This document shows positions 52,809 to 61,511 of a stretch of DNA of 64,000 nt, piece by piece. The stretch lies in assembly GCA_934717555.1 (NCBI GenBank), contig CAKUYY010000005.1, positions 3,711 through 67,710 on the forward strand, in the 5' to 3' direction. Each line of letters begins with the position of its first letter. Position 1 is the first letter of the stretch. The position numbers and the translations under genes are program-made. The notes under the pieces were generated by a model. It was not told the DNA's origin. It saw only the letters and a list, made by a program, of their open reading frames with translations, and did no database searches. The DNA is from an uncultured Clostridium sp. GTDB lineage: Bacteria > Bacillota > Clostridia > Oscillospirales > Acutalibacteraceae.

Positions 52809-53630
52809 CTATCCCTCTTTCTTGGGTAACCGGGAAAAATCAAAAAACTGGAATAGTTTATGATCCCTGGGCAAAACAATCAAAAGAATGCCAATAGGGA
52901 TCAGAATAATGCTAATCCACTGGGAAGTGGAAATTCCCAATAAAAACCCTCTGACATAATCATAACGGAAAAACTCCAAAACAAAACGCATCACCGCATA
53001 ACAAATGAGATAAATGCCCAATAGTCTCCCCCGCTTCTCTATCCTTTTGGAAAGCAAAAGCAGGACGATACAAAGCAAAACATTCAGCCCGCTTTCAAAA
53101 AGCTGGATAGGGAGCAGAGGGACATCCTGCGGCCCCGCCACGGAATGGGCAAAAATCATTCCCAACGGAGGGTCTACCGGTATACCATAACAACAGCCCG
53201 CACAAAAACATCCCAAACGCCCAAACGCGTGCACCAAAGGAATGGCAGGTGCAAATACTTCCATCATAGTAAACGTATCCAGCCGGTATTTCCTGGTATA
53301 AATCATCAGCATAATGACCGCGCCGATCAATCCGCCGTAAAAAACGAAACCTCCGCTGATTAAAGAAAATAGATAATTTACATCCTGTATCAGTGTATTC
53401 CAGTTGGCAATCAAATCAGGCAGGATGGTGATGATATACAGGATTTTGGCTCCAACAGCCACACCAATCCCCGCGAACAGGGCGGAAAACAGCACATCCT
53501 CCCTTTGCTGATGGTACTTTTTCGCACGAAGTAAAGCCACTCCAATCCCAGCGGCCGCACCCGTCAGAATCATCAGTCCATACATGGCTACCGGAAATCC
53601 AAAAATACGAATATATGGTAAAATATGCAA
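52809..53630 (-). CDS. lgt: Prolipoprotein diacylglyceryl transferase
   Basis: Transfers diacylglycerol to the lipobox Cys of prelipoproteins. Seven hydrophobic helices and the signature HAFGRLGCFCAGCCYG (a clostridial variant of the HGRxGNF motif) support the call; the Arg of the motif is conserved. It has 273 residues. A lipoprotein substrate in this window is the transglutaminase-domain protein at 61512-62960. Confidence 0.92.
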   Translation of the reverse strand: MHILPYIRIFGFPVAMYGLMILTGAAAGIGVALLRAKKYHQQREDVLFSALFAGIGVAVGAKILYIITILPDLIANWNTLIQDVNYLFSLISGGFVFYGGLIGAVIMLMIYTRKYRLDTFTMMEVFAPAIPLVHAFGRLGCFCAGCCYGIPVDPPLGMIFAHSVAGPQDVPLLPIQLFESGLNVLLCIVLLLLSKRIEKRGRLLGIYLICYAVMRFVLEFFRYDYVRGFLLGISTSQWISIILIPIGILLIVLPRDHKLFQFFDFSRLPKKEG

Positions 53631-53645
53631 ACACCCCTAAAAAGT

Positions 53646-53689
53646 AAGATAAGCAACCAGTGAGTAACCCCCTCCTGATTGCTTATCTT
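53646..53689 (-). terminator. Terminator of the DUF4190-like gene
   Basis: An 11-bp stem (AAGATAAGCAA with TTGCTTATCTT) followed by T5 on the minus strand. Confidence 0.75.
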
Positions 53690-53717
53690 TACCAAATTTT
53701 ACAACTGTCTGAATGGA

Positions 53718-53993
53718 TTAATAATATAAACCTGCTGCACTGTAAATAGACGCTACACAAGCATAGCACGCAATGGTTACAATCAAGCCCAGAGCAATCG
53801 CAATGATAGACAGTACAATACCCGCAGTAGCCATTGAACTGGGAGCCTCTTTCTTGCCCATTACGCCCAAGATCAAACCGATGATACCAAGGATGGCACC
53901 AATCCAAGCCCAGCCGCCGAAAAATCCGACAACCACACCAATGATGCCCAGTACCAAGGATGCAACCGACTTGCCATTATTTTTGTGTTCCAT
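53718..53993 (-). CDS. Small membrane protein, DUF4190-like
   Basis: A 91-residue protein with two or three Gly/Ile-rich membrane helices (LGIIGVVVGFFGGWAWIGAI, 20 residues, then LGIIGLILGVMG and GIVLSIIAIALGLIVTIACY). The repeating G-I-I-G-L-x-x-G pattern is typical of DUF4190-type proteins. The function is unknown. It has its own terminator and a good AGAGGAGGT-like site upstream. Confidence 0.8.
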   Translation of the reverse strand: MEHKNNGKSVASLVLGIIGVVVGFFGGWAWIGAILGIIGLILGVMGKKEAPSSMATAGIVLSIIAIALGLIVTIACYACVASIYSAAGLYY

Positions 53994-54224
53994 GTAAAAA
54001 ACCTCCTCTAAGTCTCAAATTTTTACTTATTATAACAAAAAATGACCAATTTGTAAACAAGATAAGAAAAAAATCGAATGATCTTAAAATCAGAATATAA
54101 TATCTCTTTGTTTTTTATATATTTTGACGATATTTTTCACCATTCAACTTCTATATATAAAAAAATTTACAGCATTATTCCTATTTTTTAGCAGTTTTAT
54201 TGTATCACATAGAGCTCTCCGGAT

Positions 54225-54743
54225 TTACCAAAGGCCTTTTATGATATTCATCACAAAATCTGTCCCTGCGACCACTGCCCAAATCACCAAAATAAAAAGG
54301 ATAACCGAAACTATCCTGACGATCAGCCTTTTTGAACGGCTCATCTCTTCAAATTCTTCCCCTTTTTTGACAATCTTGCGGGGTTGTTCCTCTTGTACTT
54401 GTTTCTCTTTTTCCTCTTTGGGCTGCATAGCCCCTATTCCGATCATAAGATCTTTCGCCTTCTCCCAAACCTGAAAAGGGACATATAAGTAAACGCTGGC
54501 ATTTTTATTGCCTGTAATAATCGTAGCGGAAGGTTCTTTTTTGGGAGTACGGCTGGCATAAGGGATCCCTTCGTCCTCTAAAGCAGCCTCAATCCGTTCT
54601 GATTCTAAAATGCTGGTTTCCAGCAGGAAAACTGGGTCGTTTTCCTCAATATTCCTTTTTAACTGTTTGTGACAGATTGAACACCGTTCTATTTCTTTTT
54701 CCTCTATTCTCTGACAGCGGGTACAATATCTCACCGGATTCAC
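54225..54743 (-). CDS. Zinc-ribbon/DUF2007-like protein with a C-terminal membrane helix
   Basis: The start CTRCQRIEEKEIERCSIC holds two CxxC pairs of a zinc ribbon. The central part (FLLETSILESERIEAALEDEGIPY, discussed as two halves) resembles DUF2007 signal-transducing domains. A charged linker leads to one helix near the C-terminus (LIVRIVSVILFILVIWAVVA, 20 residues), so the protein is probably membrane-tethered with its domains in the cytoplasm. The function is unknown. Confidence 0.7.
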   Translation of the reverse strand: MNPVRYCTRCQRIEEKEIERCSICHKQLKRNIEENDPVFLLETSILESERIEAALEDEGIPYASRTPKKEPSATIITGNKNASVYLYVPFQVWEKAKDLMIGIGAMQPKEEKEKQVQEEQPRKIVKKGEEFEEMSRSKRLIVRIVSVILFILVIWAVVAGTDFVMNIIKGLW

Positions 54744-54892
54744 TCCTATTTTGTTTTTCTTGCCTTTATTGTAAACGATTCCCCATAAAATCGCAAGAAG
54801 GGCTCAAATACAATTCTATTCTTTTCCTGAAATGATCCCCGCCTTAACATTTATGCAGACTTTTGATCCTGTATTCTTTACATTATTAAAAA

Positions 54893-54921
54893 AGGCTGAA
54901 ACGAAAAATTTCGCTCAGCCT
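54893..54921 (-). terminator. Terminator of the dipicolinate synthase genes
   Basis: A stem of AGGCTGA with TCAGCCT, extended inwards, followed by T6 on the minus strand. Confidence 0.75.
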
Positions 54922-54932
54922 GAAGTCAATTT

Positions 54933-55505
54933 TTATAAAACCATGGGTTGTATCTGTTTTCCCTGTAATGCCGCTTCCAAAGAAGCTGGCAGCAGATCAA
55001 AATGCGCCACCAGGGAGTTTGTTTTTTTCTCTGGGTCATCCTGAGAAAAGGGAACAAAGTATATGTGTTTGGTATTGGCCAGCCTCCCAATATTTTGGGC
55101 GGACGCTCCCAAACCATCATTGGTGGCCAAAGCCAACAGCACTGGCCTTCCGATCCGAAGATGGGATTTTGCGGCCATAGTTACAGAAGTATCTGTAATG
55201 GCATTGTTTAATTTTGCCAACGTATTTCCCGTGCATGGGGAAATTACCAGGATATCCATCATCTTTTTCGGGCCAATCGGTTCCGCCTGGACAATGGTAT
55301 GAATAATGGGATTTCCACATAATCCCTCTATCTCCTGTATAAAACCCTGAGCCTTCCCAAAACGGGTGTCTGTGGTATACGCGTTTTGGGACATCACCGG
55401 AAGTACTCGGTATCCCTGTTCTATTAAACATTTCATTTGGTCGATCGATTTGCGAAATGTACAAAAGGATCCGCATAAAGCATATCCAACGGTTATATCA
55501 TTCAT
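54933..55505 (-). CDS. spoVFB: Dipicolinate synthase subunit B
   Basis: Flavoprotein-like subunit of dipicolinate synthase (DpaB), which makes the main solute of the spore core in the mother cell. The 190-residue protein begins TVGYALCGSFCTFRKSIDQM (20 residues) and has SPCTGNTLAKLNNAITD and the LATNDGLGASAQNIGRL segment. Its start overlaps the subunit A stop by 4 bp. A mother-cell sigma factor would be expected to drive the pair. Confidence 0.95.
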   Translation of the reverse strand: MNDITVGYALCGSFCTFRKSIDQMKCLIEQGYRVLPVMSQNAYTTDTRFGKAQGFIQEIEGLCGNPIIHTIVQAEPIGPKKMMDILVISPCTGNTLAKLNNAITDTSVTMAAKSHLRIGRPVLLALATNDGLGASAQNIGRLANTKHIYFVPFSQDDPEKKTNSLVAHFDLLPASLEAALQGKQIQPMVL

Positions 55506-56362
55506 GATACTCCCTCCTCAATCATATGATAAATAGTTGTTTTGATAATCTCTCCCGCTGTTTTTGGTGCAACCTTTCCAGGCAGGGAAAGCGCCTGGAT
55601 CGCTCTAATCCCCTGCCTTTGAGCCGCTACTCCCCCCGGGGCGGAAGCCAAATCAATGTTTAAGGATTTTCCCACAATATGGGCTAGCGTACATGCATCA
55701 AATACCAGGGCTGGAATGGTATTAAAAATAATATCATATCCTTGTGTTTCTCCTAACTTGTTTGTTGATACGGCCTGATAACCTTCCAATTCAATCCAGG
55801 CAAGATCCTGCGGCTTTCGGGCACTGACGGTAACTTTTGCCCCCAATCCCTGCAGCATCCTGCTAAGTACTTTTCCTATCCTGCCAAACCCAGCTACCAG
55901 GCATTTGGCCCCATTAATTGTACCGGGATATTCCCTCATAGCAATTTCAATGGCCCCCTCGGAAGTAGGGACCGCATTCTTTACCGTAAATTCCTCCCGT
56001 TCAAAATAATCAGAGGCGTCGATTCTGCTCCACAGATCGCTGGTGGATTGTAGCCGGGACAGCATTCCGCAGAATACTTTTTTATGTTCTAACATCCTTA
56101 CAAATTTTTCATCCAATAAGATTTCTTCCTTGGAAAAAGGAGCGTTCAACGTTTTCTTGTCCACTGTGGCGGGCAACGGCAAAATAAGGAAGTCACTGTT
56201 TTGAACCGTTTTCTCCAGGGAAGCCTTTTGTATGCCGGGGGAAAAAGAAGCTTGTTCCATTCCCGCAGTATAAACGGTATACCCATCTCCTGCGATGGAT
56301 TCCGCCATAGCAACCTGCCGTTTGTCTCCTCCTATCACTCCAAAAGTGTTTATGGAAATCAT
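55502..56362 (-). CDS. spoVFA: Dipicolinate synthase subunit A
   Basis: NAD(P)-dependent subunit of dipicolinate synthase (DpaA). The N-terminal domain begins NTFGVIGGDKRQVAMAESIA (20 residues), and a second Rossmann fold starts at LVAGFGRIGKVLSRMLQGLG. It has 286 residues. In B. subtilis the genes form part of a dap cluster; here they stand as a two-gene unit next to the divergent murC. Confidence 0.95.
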   Translation of the reverse strand: MISINTFGVIGGDKRQVAMAESIAGDGYTVYTAGMEQASFSPGIQKASLEKTVQNSDFLILPLPATVDKKTLNAPFSKEEILLDEKFVRMLEHKKVFCGMLSRLQSTSDLWSRIDASDYFEREEFTVKNAVPTSEGAIEIAMREYPGTINGAKCLVAGFGRIGKVLSRMLQGLGAKVTVSARKPQDLAWIELEGYQAVSTNKLGETQGYDIIFNTIPALVFDACTLAHIVGKSLNIDLASAPGGVAAQRQGIRAIQALSLPGKVAPKTAGEIIKTTIYHMIEEGVS

Positions 56363-56627
56363 TGTTTGGTTACCCCCATTTGTTTGTTAATCCTACTTTA
56401 TAGTATGGCGTCTCTCTTTTTCCCGTTCCTATAGAAAATTGGACAATCTCCGAAATGCTGTAAAAAAAAAGGAAAAAAGTGTTTATTTTATACGCAGTAA
56501 GCAATATAATAGAAACAGTAGTGGAAAGGTTGAAAATCCTTTTTATTCAAAAAATTTTTTACTGGCATGTTTCTCCAAGAAGGAAAGCATCCTATTTTTT
56601 CGTATCTTTTATGAGGAGTGACTACGA

Positions 56628-58007
56628 TTGAATCAGCAACAGGATATATTAAATCATGTAAAAAGGATTCATATGATTGGAATCGGGGGTTCCGGTATGT
56701 GCCCCATCGCCGAGATCCTGCACAGCGAGGGCTTTGAAATCACCGGTTCCGATGTGTTTGAATCAGATACATTGGAGCGTATCCGCTCTTATGGGATTCC
56801 TGTTCATATGGGGCACCGCGGGGAAAATATCAAAGGAGCCCAGCTTGTGGTATATACCGCGGCTGTAAAGCAAGACAATCCCGAGCTAGTTGCAGCGAAA
56901 GAGCAGGGTATCCCGGCGATAGAGCGCAGCGTCATGTTGGGCATGGTAGCCCGGCGCTATCAAAATTCCATCGCTGTGTCCGGTACTCATGGCAAAACCA
57001 GCACCACCGCCATGCTCACACAGATTTTAATCAACGGCGGAAAGGACCCCACCGCTATCATCGGAGGCAAGCTTCCTTTCATTGGGGGAAATGGAAGGGT
57101 CGGTGCCTCTGAGAATATGGTGTGTGAGGCCTGTGAATATGTGGATACCTTTTTGCAGCTAACCCCCGCTATTTCTATTATTTTAAATATAGACGCCGAT
57201 CATCTGGATTATTTTAAAGATTTGGAGCATATCATCCAGTCTTTCCATCGGTTCGCCGGACAGACCTCACGGCTTCTTGTCGTCAATGGGGACGATGCCA
57301 ACACGCGCAAGGCGATAGAAGGTCTTTCCCTCCCGGTCCTCACCTTTGGCCTAGGGGAAAATAACGACTACCGAGCTGTCAATATTTCCGCTCACGCAGG
57401 TGTGAAAGAGCAGTTTACCCTATCATACCGTGGGGAGCCTTTGACCGATATTACGCTGAGCGTCCCTGGCAAGCACAATATCTATAACGCCTTGGCCGCT
57501 GCCGCTGCCGCCCATTATCTTGGGGTAGCACCGGATGATATCGCTTTCAGCTTACATCAATTTACAGGGGTCCACCGCCGTTTTGAAATTCTGGGAGACC
57601 TGCACGGTATTACCGTAGCGGACGATTTCGCCCACCACCCTACAGAGCTAAAGGCTACCCTCACTGCCGCCATGCAAATGGGGTTCCAACAGGTCTGGGC
57701 TGTTTTCCAACCCCACACCTTCTCCCGGACCTTCCTGTTGTTGAACGATTTTGCTGAAGCGCTTTCTATTCCGGATCACGCGGTGATTTCCGAAATTCTT
57801 CCCGTCCGTGAAACCAATACCTATGGTATTTACGCCAAAGATTTAGCAGACAAAGTACCGGGAAGCGTCTGGTTTAAGACCTTTGAAGAAATTACCGATT
57901 ATGTCACCCAAAAGGCTCAGCCCGGGGATCTGATCCTTACTTTGGGCGGCGGTAACGTCTATCAATGCGCCCATATGATTGTTGACCGTCTAAAAGCCAA
58001 AGAATGA
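56628..58007 (+). CDS. murC: UDP-N-acetylmuramate--L-alanine ligase
   Basis: Adds L-Ala to UDP-MurNAc. The N-terminal Rossmann motif GIGGSGMCPIAEIL is followed by the ATP-binding GTHGKTSTTAM and the C-terminal Mur ligase domain with DFAHHPTELKATL. A TTG start at 56628 is used, eight or nine bases after GAGGAG. It has 459 residues. The sulfatase gene follows 39 bp downstream and may be read through. Confidence 0.95.
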   Translation: MNQQQDILNHVKRIHMIGIGGSGMCPIAEILHSEGFEITGSDVFESDTLERIRSYGIPVHMGHRGENIKGAQLVVYTAAVKQDNPELVAAKEQGIPAIERSVMLGMVARRYQNSIAVSGTHGKTSTTAMLTQILINGGKDPTAIIGGKLPFIGGNGRVGASENMVCEACEYVDTFLQLTPAISIILNIDADHLDYFKDLEHIIQSFHRFAGQTSRLLVVNGDDANTRKAIEGLSLPVLTFGLGENNDYRAVNISAHAGVKEQFTLSYRGEPLTDITLSVPGKHNIYNALAAAAAAHYLGVAPDDIAFSLHQFTGVHRRFEILGDLHGITVADDFAHHPTELKATLTAAMQMGFQQVWAVFQPHTFSRTFLLLNDFAEALSIPDHAVISEILPVRETNTYGIYAKDLADKVPGSVWFKTFEEITDYVTQKAQPGDLILTLGGGNVYQCAHMIVDRLKAKE

Positions 58008-58046
58008 TAATCTATTTTTTCTCTGTTTGGAAAGGAGCATCATGGA

Positions 58047-59486
58047 ATGAACCGGCCCAATATCCTTTTGATTACCACCGACCAGCAGCGGTTCGATACC
58101 ATTGCGGCTTTGGGAAATTCCCACATTTTTACCCCGCATCTCAACTGGCTCACTGACGAGGGGACCTCTTTTGTCCGCTGTTACGCGGACTGCCCCATCT
58201 GTATGCCGTCCCGGGCCACCATTATGACGGGAAAACGAGGTTATACCACCGGCTGTGTGGGAAATAACGGGGATCTTCTTCCCATGCGTACCCAAAAGGA
58301 AACACTGCCCTACCTCTTGACCCAAAACGGTTATCAAACCCGCGGGGTTGGAAAGATGCATTTTGAGCCTGCCCGGGCGAATTATGGGTTTGAGCATATT
58401 GATTTAGACCTGAATTATTACCGAGAAATGGCCCAGCACCCTGAATGGGGAATCCCCAAAGACCATGGAACGGGAGAAAATGAAGTGGAACCCGTCATTT
58501 CCACTGTGCATGAATCTTACAGCCTGACCCAATGGACTGTGAAACATTCCATTGATTTTCTAGAAACCAGGGACCCCACCCGGCCTTTCTTTTTGTGGAC
58601 AAGCTTTACCAAACCTCACCCGCCCTTAGATCCTTGTTTCCATTACTGGGCCCTTTATGAAGATGAGGATATGCCGGACCCGGTGCTTGGAGACTGGTCC
58701 GCTGACCTTGCTACCATGCCCAAAGGATATTTGCGTATTACCTACTGGCTCAATAACATGCAGAGATTTTCCCCGCGCCAAATGAAAAAAATCCGACGGG
58801 CCTACTATGCCCTGATTACTCAAATCGATTATTCCTTGGGATTGCTGTTTGCCCGGGTACGGGAACTGGGATTGCTAGAAAACACCTGGATCATCTTCAC
58901 CTCTGACCATGGGGATATGCTGGGGGATCATCATATGGGCGCCAAATTTGTATTTCAAGAAGGCGCTTCCCATGTTCCGCTGATTATCCGTCCTCCCATG
59001 GCCGCGGGGAAGATCCACGAAATGTCCGGCAAGCGCTGTCAGCGCCTCGTCGAAATGGCTGACCTTTTCCCCACTATCCTTTCCATGGCTGGGCTTTCTG
59101 TCCCACAGGACGCCGACGGTGTCAACCTGCTGGATCATTTGCAGGATAACCGCACTACTCCCTTTTTTGGAAATGTGGAAAACCATACATTCTGCGTTAT
59201 GGAAGGATACGAAAAATATCTGTGGACCGCTTTTGGAGGGGCAGAATTGTTGTTTGATTTAAAGGAAGACCCTTATGAACAGCATAATCTGGCCTGCCTT
59301 CCGGAATATCAGGACAAAATGGAATATTACCGTAAGTTATTGATCGGCCATATGAAACAAACCGGCGTCACGGAACATATCAAAGGGGATACTTTGATCC
59401 CCGTGGAAGCGCCCAAGGACACCCATGATGTTGCAAAGTGGCCGGGATTTCATTCCCCAAAAGTGGAAATCGATACCCTGCATTGA
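58047..59486 (+). CDS. Sulfatase (Cys type)
   Basis: Alkaline phosphatase superfamily sulfatase of 479 residues. The signature CPICMPSRATIMTGKRG contains the C-x-P-S-R core whose Cys is converted to formylglycine. Metal ligands are visible in ITTDQQRFD at the start and FTSDHGDMLGDHHMG later. A Cys-type enzyme in an anaerobe needs a radical-SAM maturase, which is not in this window. There is no signal peptide, so it is probably cytoplasmic. The substrate is unknown. It follows murC by 39 bp and ends at a strong terminator. Confidence 0.9.
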   Translation: MNRPNILLITTDQQRFDTIAALGNSHIFTPHLNWLTDEGTSFVRCYADCPICMPSRATIMTGKRGYTTGCVGNNGDLLPMRTQKETLPYLLTQNGYQTRGVGKMHFEPARANYGFEHIDLDLNYYREMAQHPEWGIPKDHGTGENEVEPVISTVHESYSLTQWTVKHSIDFLETRDPTRPFFLWTSFTKPHPPLDPCFHYWALYEDEDMPDPVLGDWSADLATMPKGYLRITYWLNNMQRFSPRQMKKIRRAYYALITQIDYSLGLLFARVRELGLLENTWIIFTSDHGDMLGDHHMGAKFVFQEGASHVPLIIRPPMAAGKIHEMSGKRCQRLVEMADLFPTILSMAGLSVPQDADGVNLLDHLQDNRTTPFFGNVENHTFCVMEGYEKYLWTAFGGAELLFDLKEDPYEQHNLACLPEYQDKMEYYRKLLIGHMKQTGVTEHIKGDTLIPVEAPKDTHDVAKWPGFHSPKVEIDTLH

Positions 59487-59579
59487 GCCATTCTATTGCT
59501 GAAATGGTAACTTTCATGCCTCCATAATATAGCTATTAGAAAATTAGGATATAATCTTCTAAAATTCATCAATAATCAA

Positions 59580-59623
59580 AAAACCGTGCCAAAAAGCTTT
59601 TACCAGCTAATTGGCACGGTTTT
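59580..59623. terminator. Bidirectional terminator after the sulfatase gene
   Basis: A 13-bp stem (AAAACCGTGCCAA with TTGGCACGGTTTT) with T6 on the plus strand. It separates the converging sulfatase and smsB genes. Confidence 0.85.
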
Positions 59624-59664
59624 TTGCAATATTCTCTTAGTAGCTACTCTGTTGAATAACCTCT

Positions 59665-60582
59665 TTATTTCAGGAATCCTTCAATGATTTTCGCTTCCGC
59701 TTCTTCCTCGGTTAATCCCAAAGTCATCAATTTAATCAATTGCTCTCCTGCAATTTTCCCAATCGCCGCTTCATGGATCAAACCAGCGTCCACATGGTTG
59801 GCGGTCAGTTCCGGAATCGCGCTTACAATGCCTTGATCCATAATGATGGCATCACATTCCGAGTGGCCCGTACAGCGGGTATTGCCATTGATACAGGAGC
59901 GGAACGTTTGACGGGAATGCCCTTTCGCCACGGAACGAGATATCAAGTCCGCGCCGGAACCCTCCCCGTTGAGATCCACTTCAAAATTGGTTTCCGCGAT
60001 TTGATGGCCATGGTTCATGATTTTTTCTTTCACAACAATTTTAGCGCCCTTATCAAGCTTTGCTTTTGTGATACGGTTGGTAGAATCCACACCCTTGATC
60101 TGTGTGCTGTTCATTTCCATATAGCCGCCCTCGGCGATTTCCGCGTAGGTCTGGGGGTTGATAATCCGTTCTCCCGTTCCTTCCCCTATCCCGATATGTT
60201 TTTCCAAATACAATACCCGGGCGTTTTTCCCAATGAAAAAGCGGTGGATCCCGTTGTGCTGGGAGCTTTCCTCCCCATCGGTATGCACGCCGCAGCCCGC
60301 CACGATGGTGACGTCTGCCCCTTCCCCTACATAAAAATCGTTATATACCAGATCATCCACATGGCTATGGGTGACGCAAGCGGGGATATAGACGGTTTCC
60401 CCTTTTGCCTCAGGCTGGATGATGATGTCAATCCCCGGTTTGTCCTTCTTGGGATTGATTTGGATATGCTCAGTAGACTGCCGCCCGGCACACTGCCCAT
60501 CCTCCCGGATATTATAGGCTCCCGTTGGGTCCCCCACTAGGTCAGACACCATCTCTAATAACTTTTTCGTCACTTTATTCAT
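59665..60582 (-). CDS. SufB/SufD-like Fe-S scaffold protein (SmsB type)
   Basis: Scaffold for Fe-S cluster assembly in the minimal two-gene SMS/Suf arrangement. The 305-residue sequence is much shorter than SufB (about 465). It contains the SufBD core, with TRCTGHSECDAIIMDQGIV, in which the Cys and Glu are likely cluster ligands, and ELTANHVDAGLIHEAAIGKI with the conserved His. ATG 60582 is eight bases from GGAGG and overlaps the end of the ATPase gene by 8 bp. SufS, SufU and SufD are absent nearby. Confidence 0.92.
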   Translation of the reverse strand: MNKVTKKLLEMVSDLVGDPTGAYNIREDGQCAGRQSTEHIQINPKKDKPGIDIIIQPEAKGETVYIPACVTHSHVDDLVYNDFYVGEGADVTIVAGCGVHTDGEESSQHNGIHRFFIGKNARVLYLEKHIGIGEGTGERIINPQTYAEIAEGGYMEMNSTQIKGVDSTNRITKAKLDKGAKIVVKEKIMNHGHQIAETNFEVDLNGEGSGADLISRSVAKGHSRQTFRSCINGNTRCTGHSECDAIIMDQGIVSAIPELTANHVDAGLIHEAAIGKIAGEQLIKLMTLGLTEEEAEAKIIEGFLK

Positions 60583-61306
60583 CTTCATTTCCTCCTTTCC
60601 CACAGCAGAAATTGCATCCGCCTTCCGCCTGCAAAAGTTCTGGAAGCAGTTTCTCTTTGGCTCCTCTTGCCGTCACTTCCCCACCGGACAGTACCACAAT
60701 ATCGTCGGCAATATCCAAAATGCGCTCTTGATGGGAAATAATCAATACGGAGCCTTGAATTTCTTTGCGCATACGCTTAAACACATCAATCAGATTTTGG
60801 AAGCTCCATAGGTCAATTCCAGCCTCTGGTTCATCAAACAGGGTAAGCGGCGTTTTTCTGGCAATTGCCATGGCAATCTCGATACGCTTCATTTCCCCCC
60901 CGGACAAACTGGCGTTTACTTCCCTGTCAATATACTCTCTTGCACATAATCCCACATCCCGCAAGTAAGCGCGGATTTCCTGCTCTTTTAGCTGGGTGCC
61001 AGCCGCCAGTTTAATGAGGTCGCGCACCGTAATCCCCTTGAAGCGGACAGGCTGCTGAAACGCATAGCCGATCCCCATCTTAGCTCGTTCCGTAATGGAA
61101 GCATCTGTAATATCTTTCCCATCGAACAGGATCCGGCCGGAAGATGGCGGCAGGATACCGGCGATCACTTTCGCTAAGGTAGATTTCCCCCCTCCATTGG
61201 GCCCTGTAATAACAATAAACTTGGAATCCTCAATGGTTAAATTGATATTTTTCAGAATTTCCCGGCTGCTTTCTACACAAACCGAAATATTTTGCAGTTC
61301 TAACAT
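60575..61306 (-). CDS. SufC-like Fe-S assembly ATPase (SmsC type)
   Basis: ABC-type ATPase partner of the scaffold protein. The Walker A box is GPNGGGKST, the signature ASLSGGEMKRIEIAMA and the Walker B box TLFDEPEAGIDL. A C-terminal Cys-containing tail (GGCNFCCGKGGNEDE) is unusual for SufC. It has 243 residues. The gene overlaps smsB, and its promoter lies at 61396-61424. Confidence 0.93.
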   Translation of the reverse strand: MLELQNISVCVESSREILKNINLTIEDSKFIVITGPNGGGKSTLAKVIAGILPPSSGRILFDGKDITDASITERAKMGIGYAFQQPVRFKGITVRDLIKLAAGTQLKEQEIRAYLRDVGLCAREYIDREVNASLSGGEMKRIEIAMAIARKTPLTLFDEPEAGIDLWSFQNLIDVFKRMRKEIQGSVLIISHQERILDIADDIVVLSGGEVTARGAKEKLLPELLQAEGGCNFCCGKGGNEDE

Positions 61307-61395
61307 ATCTTTTTCACCTCGTTGATTTGGGTCTGCCTAGATGATGATAAATAAAAGAGGAGTTCCTTATAAACATAAAGAATTCCAATAGTTTT

Positions 61396-61424
61396 AGTAT
61401 AAACGCATTGTAAACCCTTGTCAA
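61396..61424 (-). promoter_or_regulatory. Promoter of the Fe-S assembly operon
   Basis: TTGACA (61424-61419) and TATACT (61401-61396) with a 17-bp spacer, about 90 bp before the ATPase gene. Confidence 0.8.
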
Positions 61425-61444
61425 TTTCTTCACAATACTCTGAT

Positions 61445-61494
61445 AAAAAAACGGCAGAATCCATACCTTTCCGGTGTAGTTTCTGCCGTTTTTT
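61445..61494. terminator. Terminator of the transglutaminase lipoprotein gene
   Basis: A stem of AAAAAACGGCAGAA with TTCTGCCGTTTTTT, with A and T runs built into its ends. Confidence 0.8.
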
Positions 61495-61511
61495 GGACAG
61501 AGATTCCTCAT

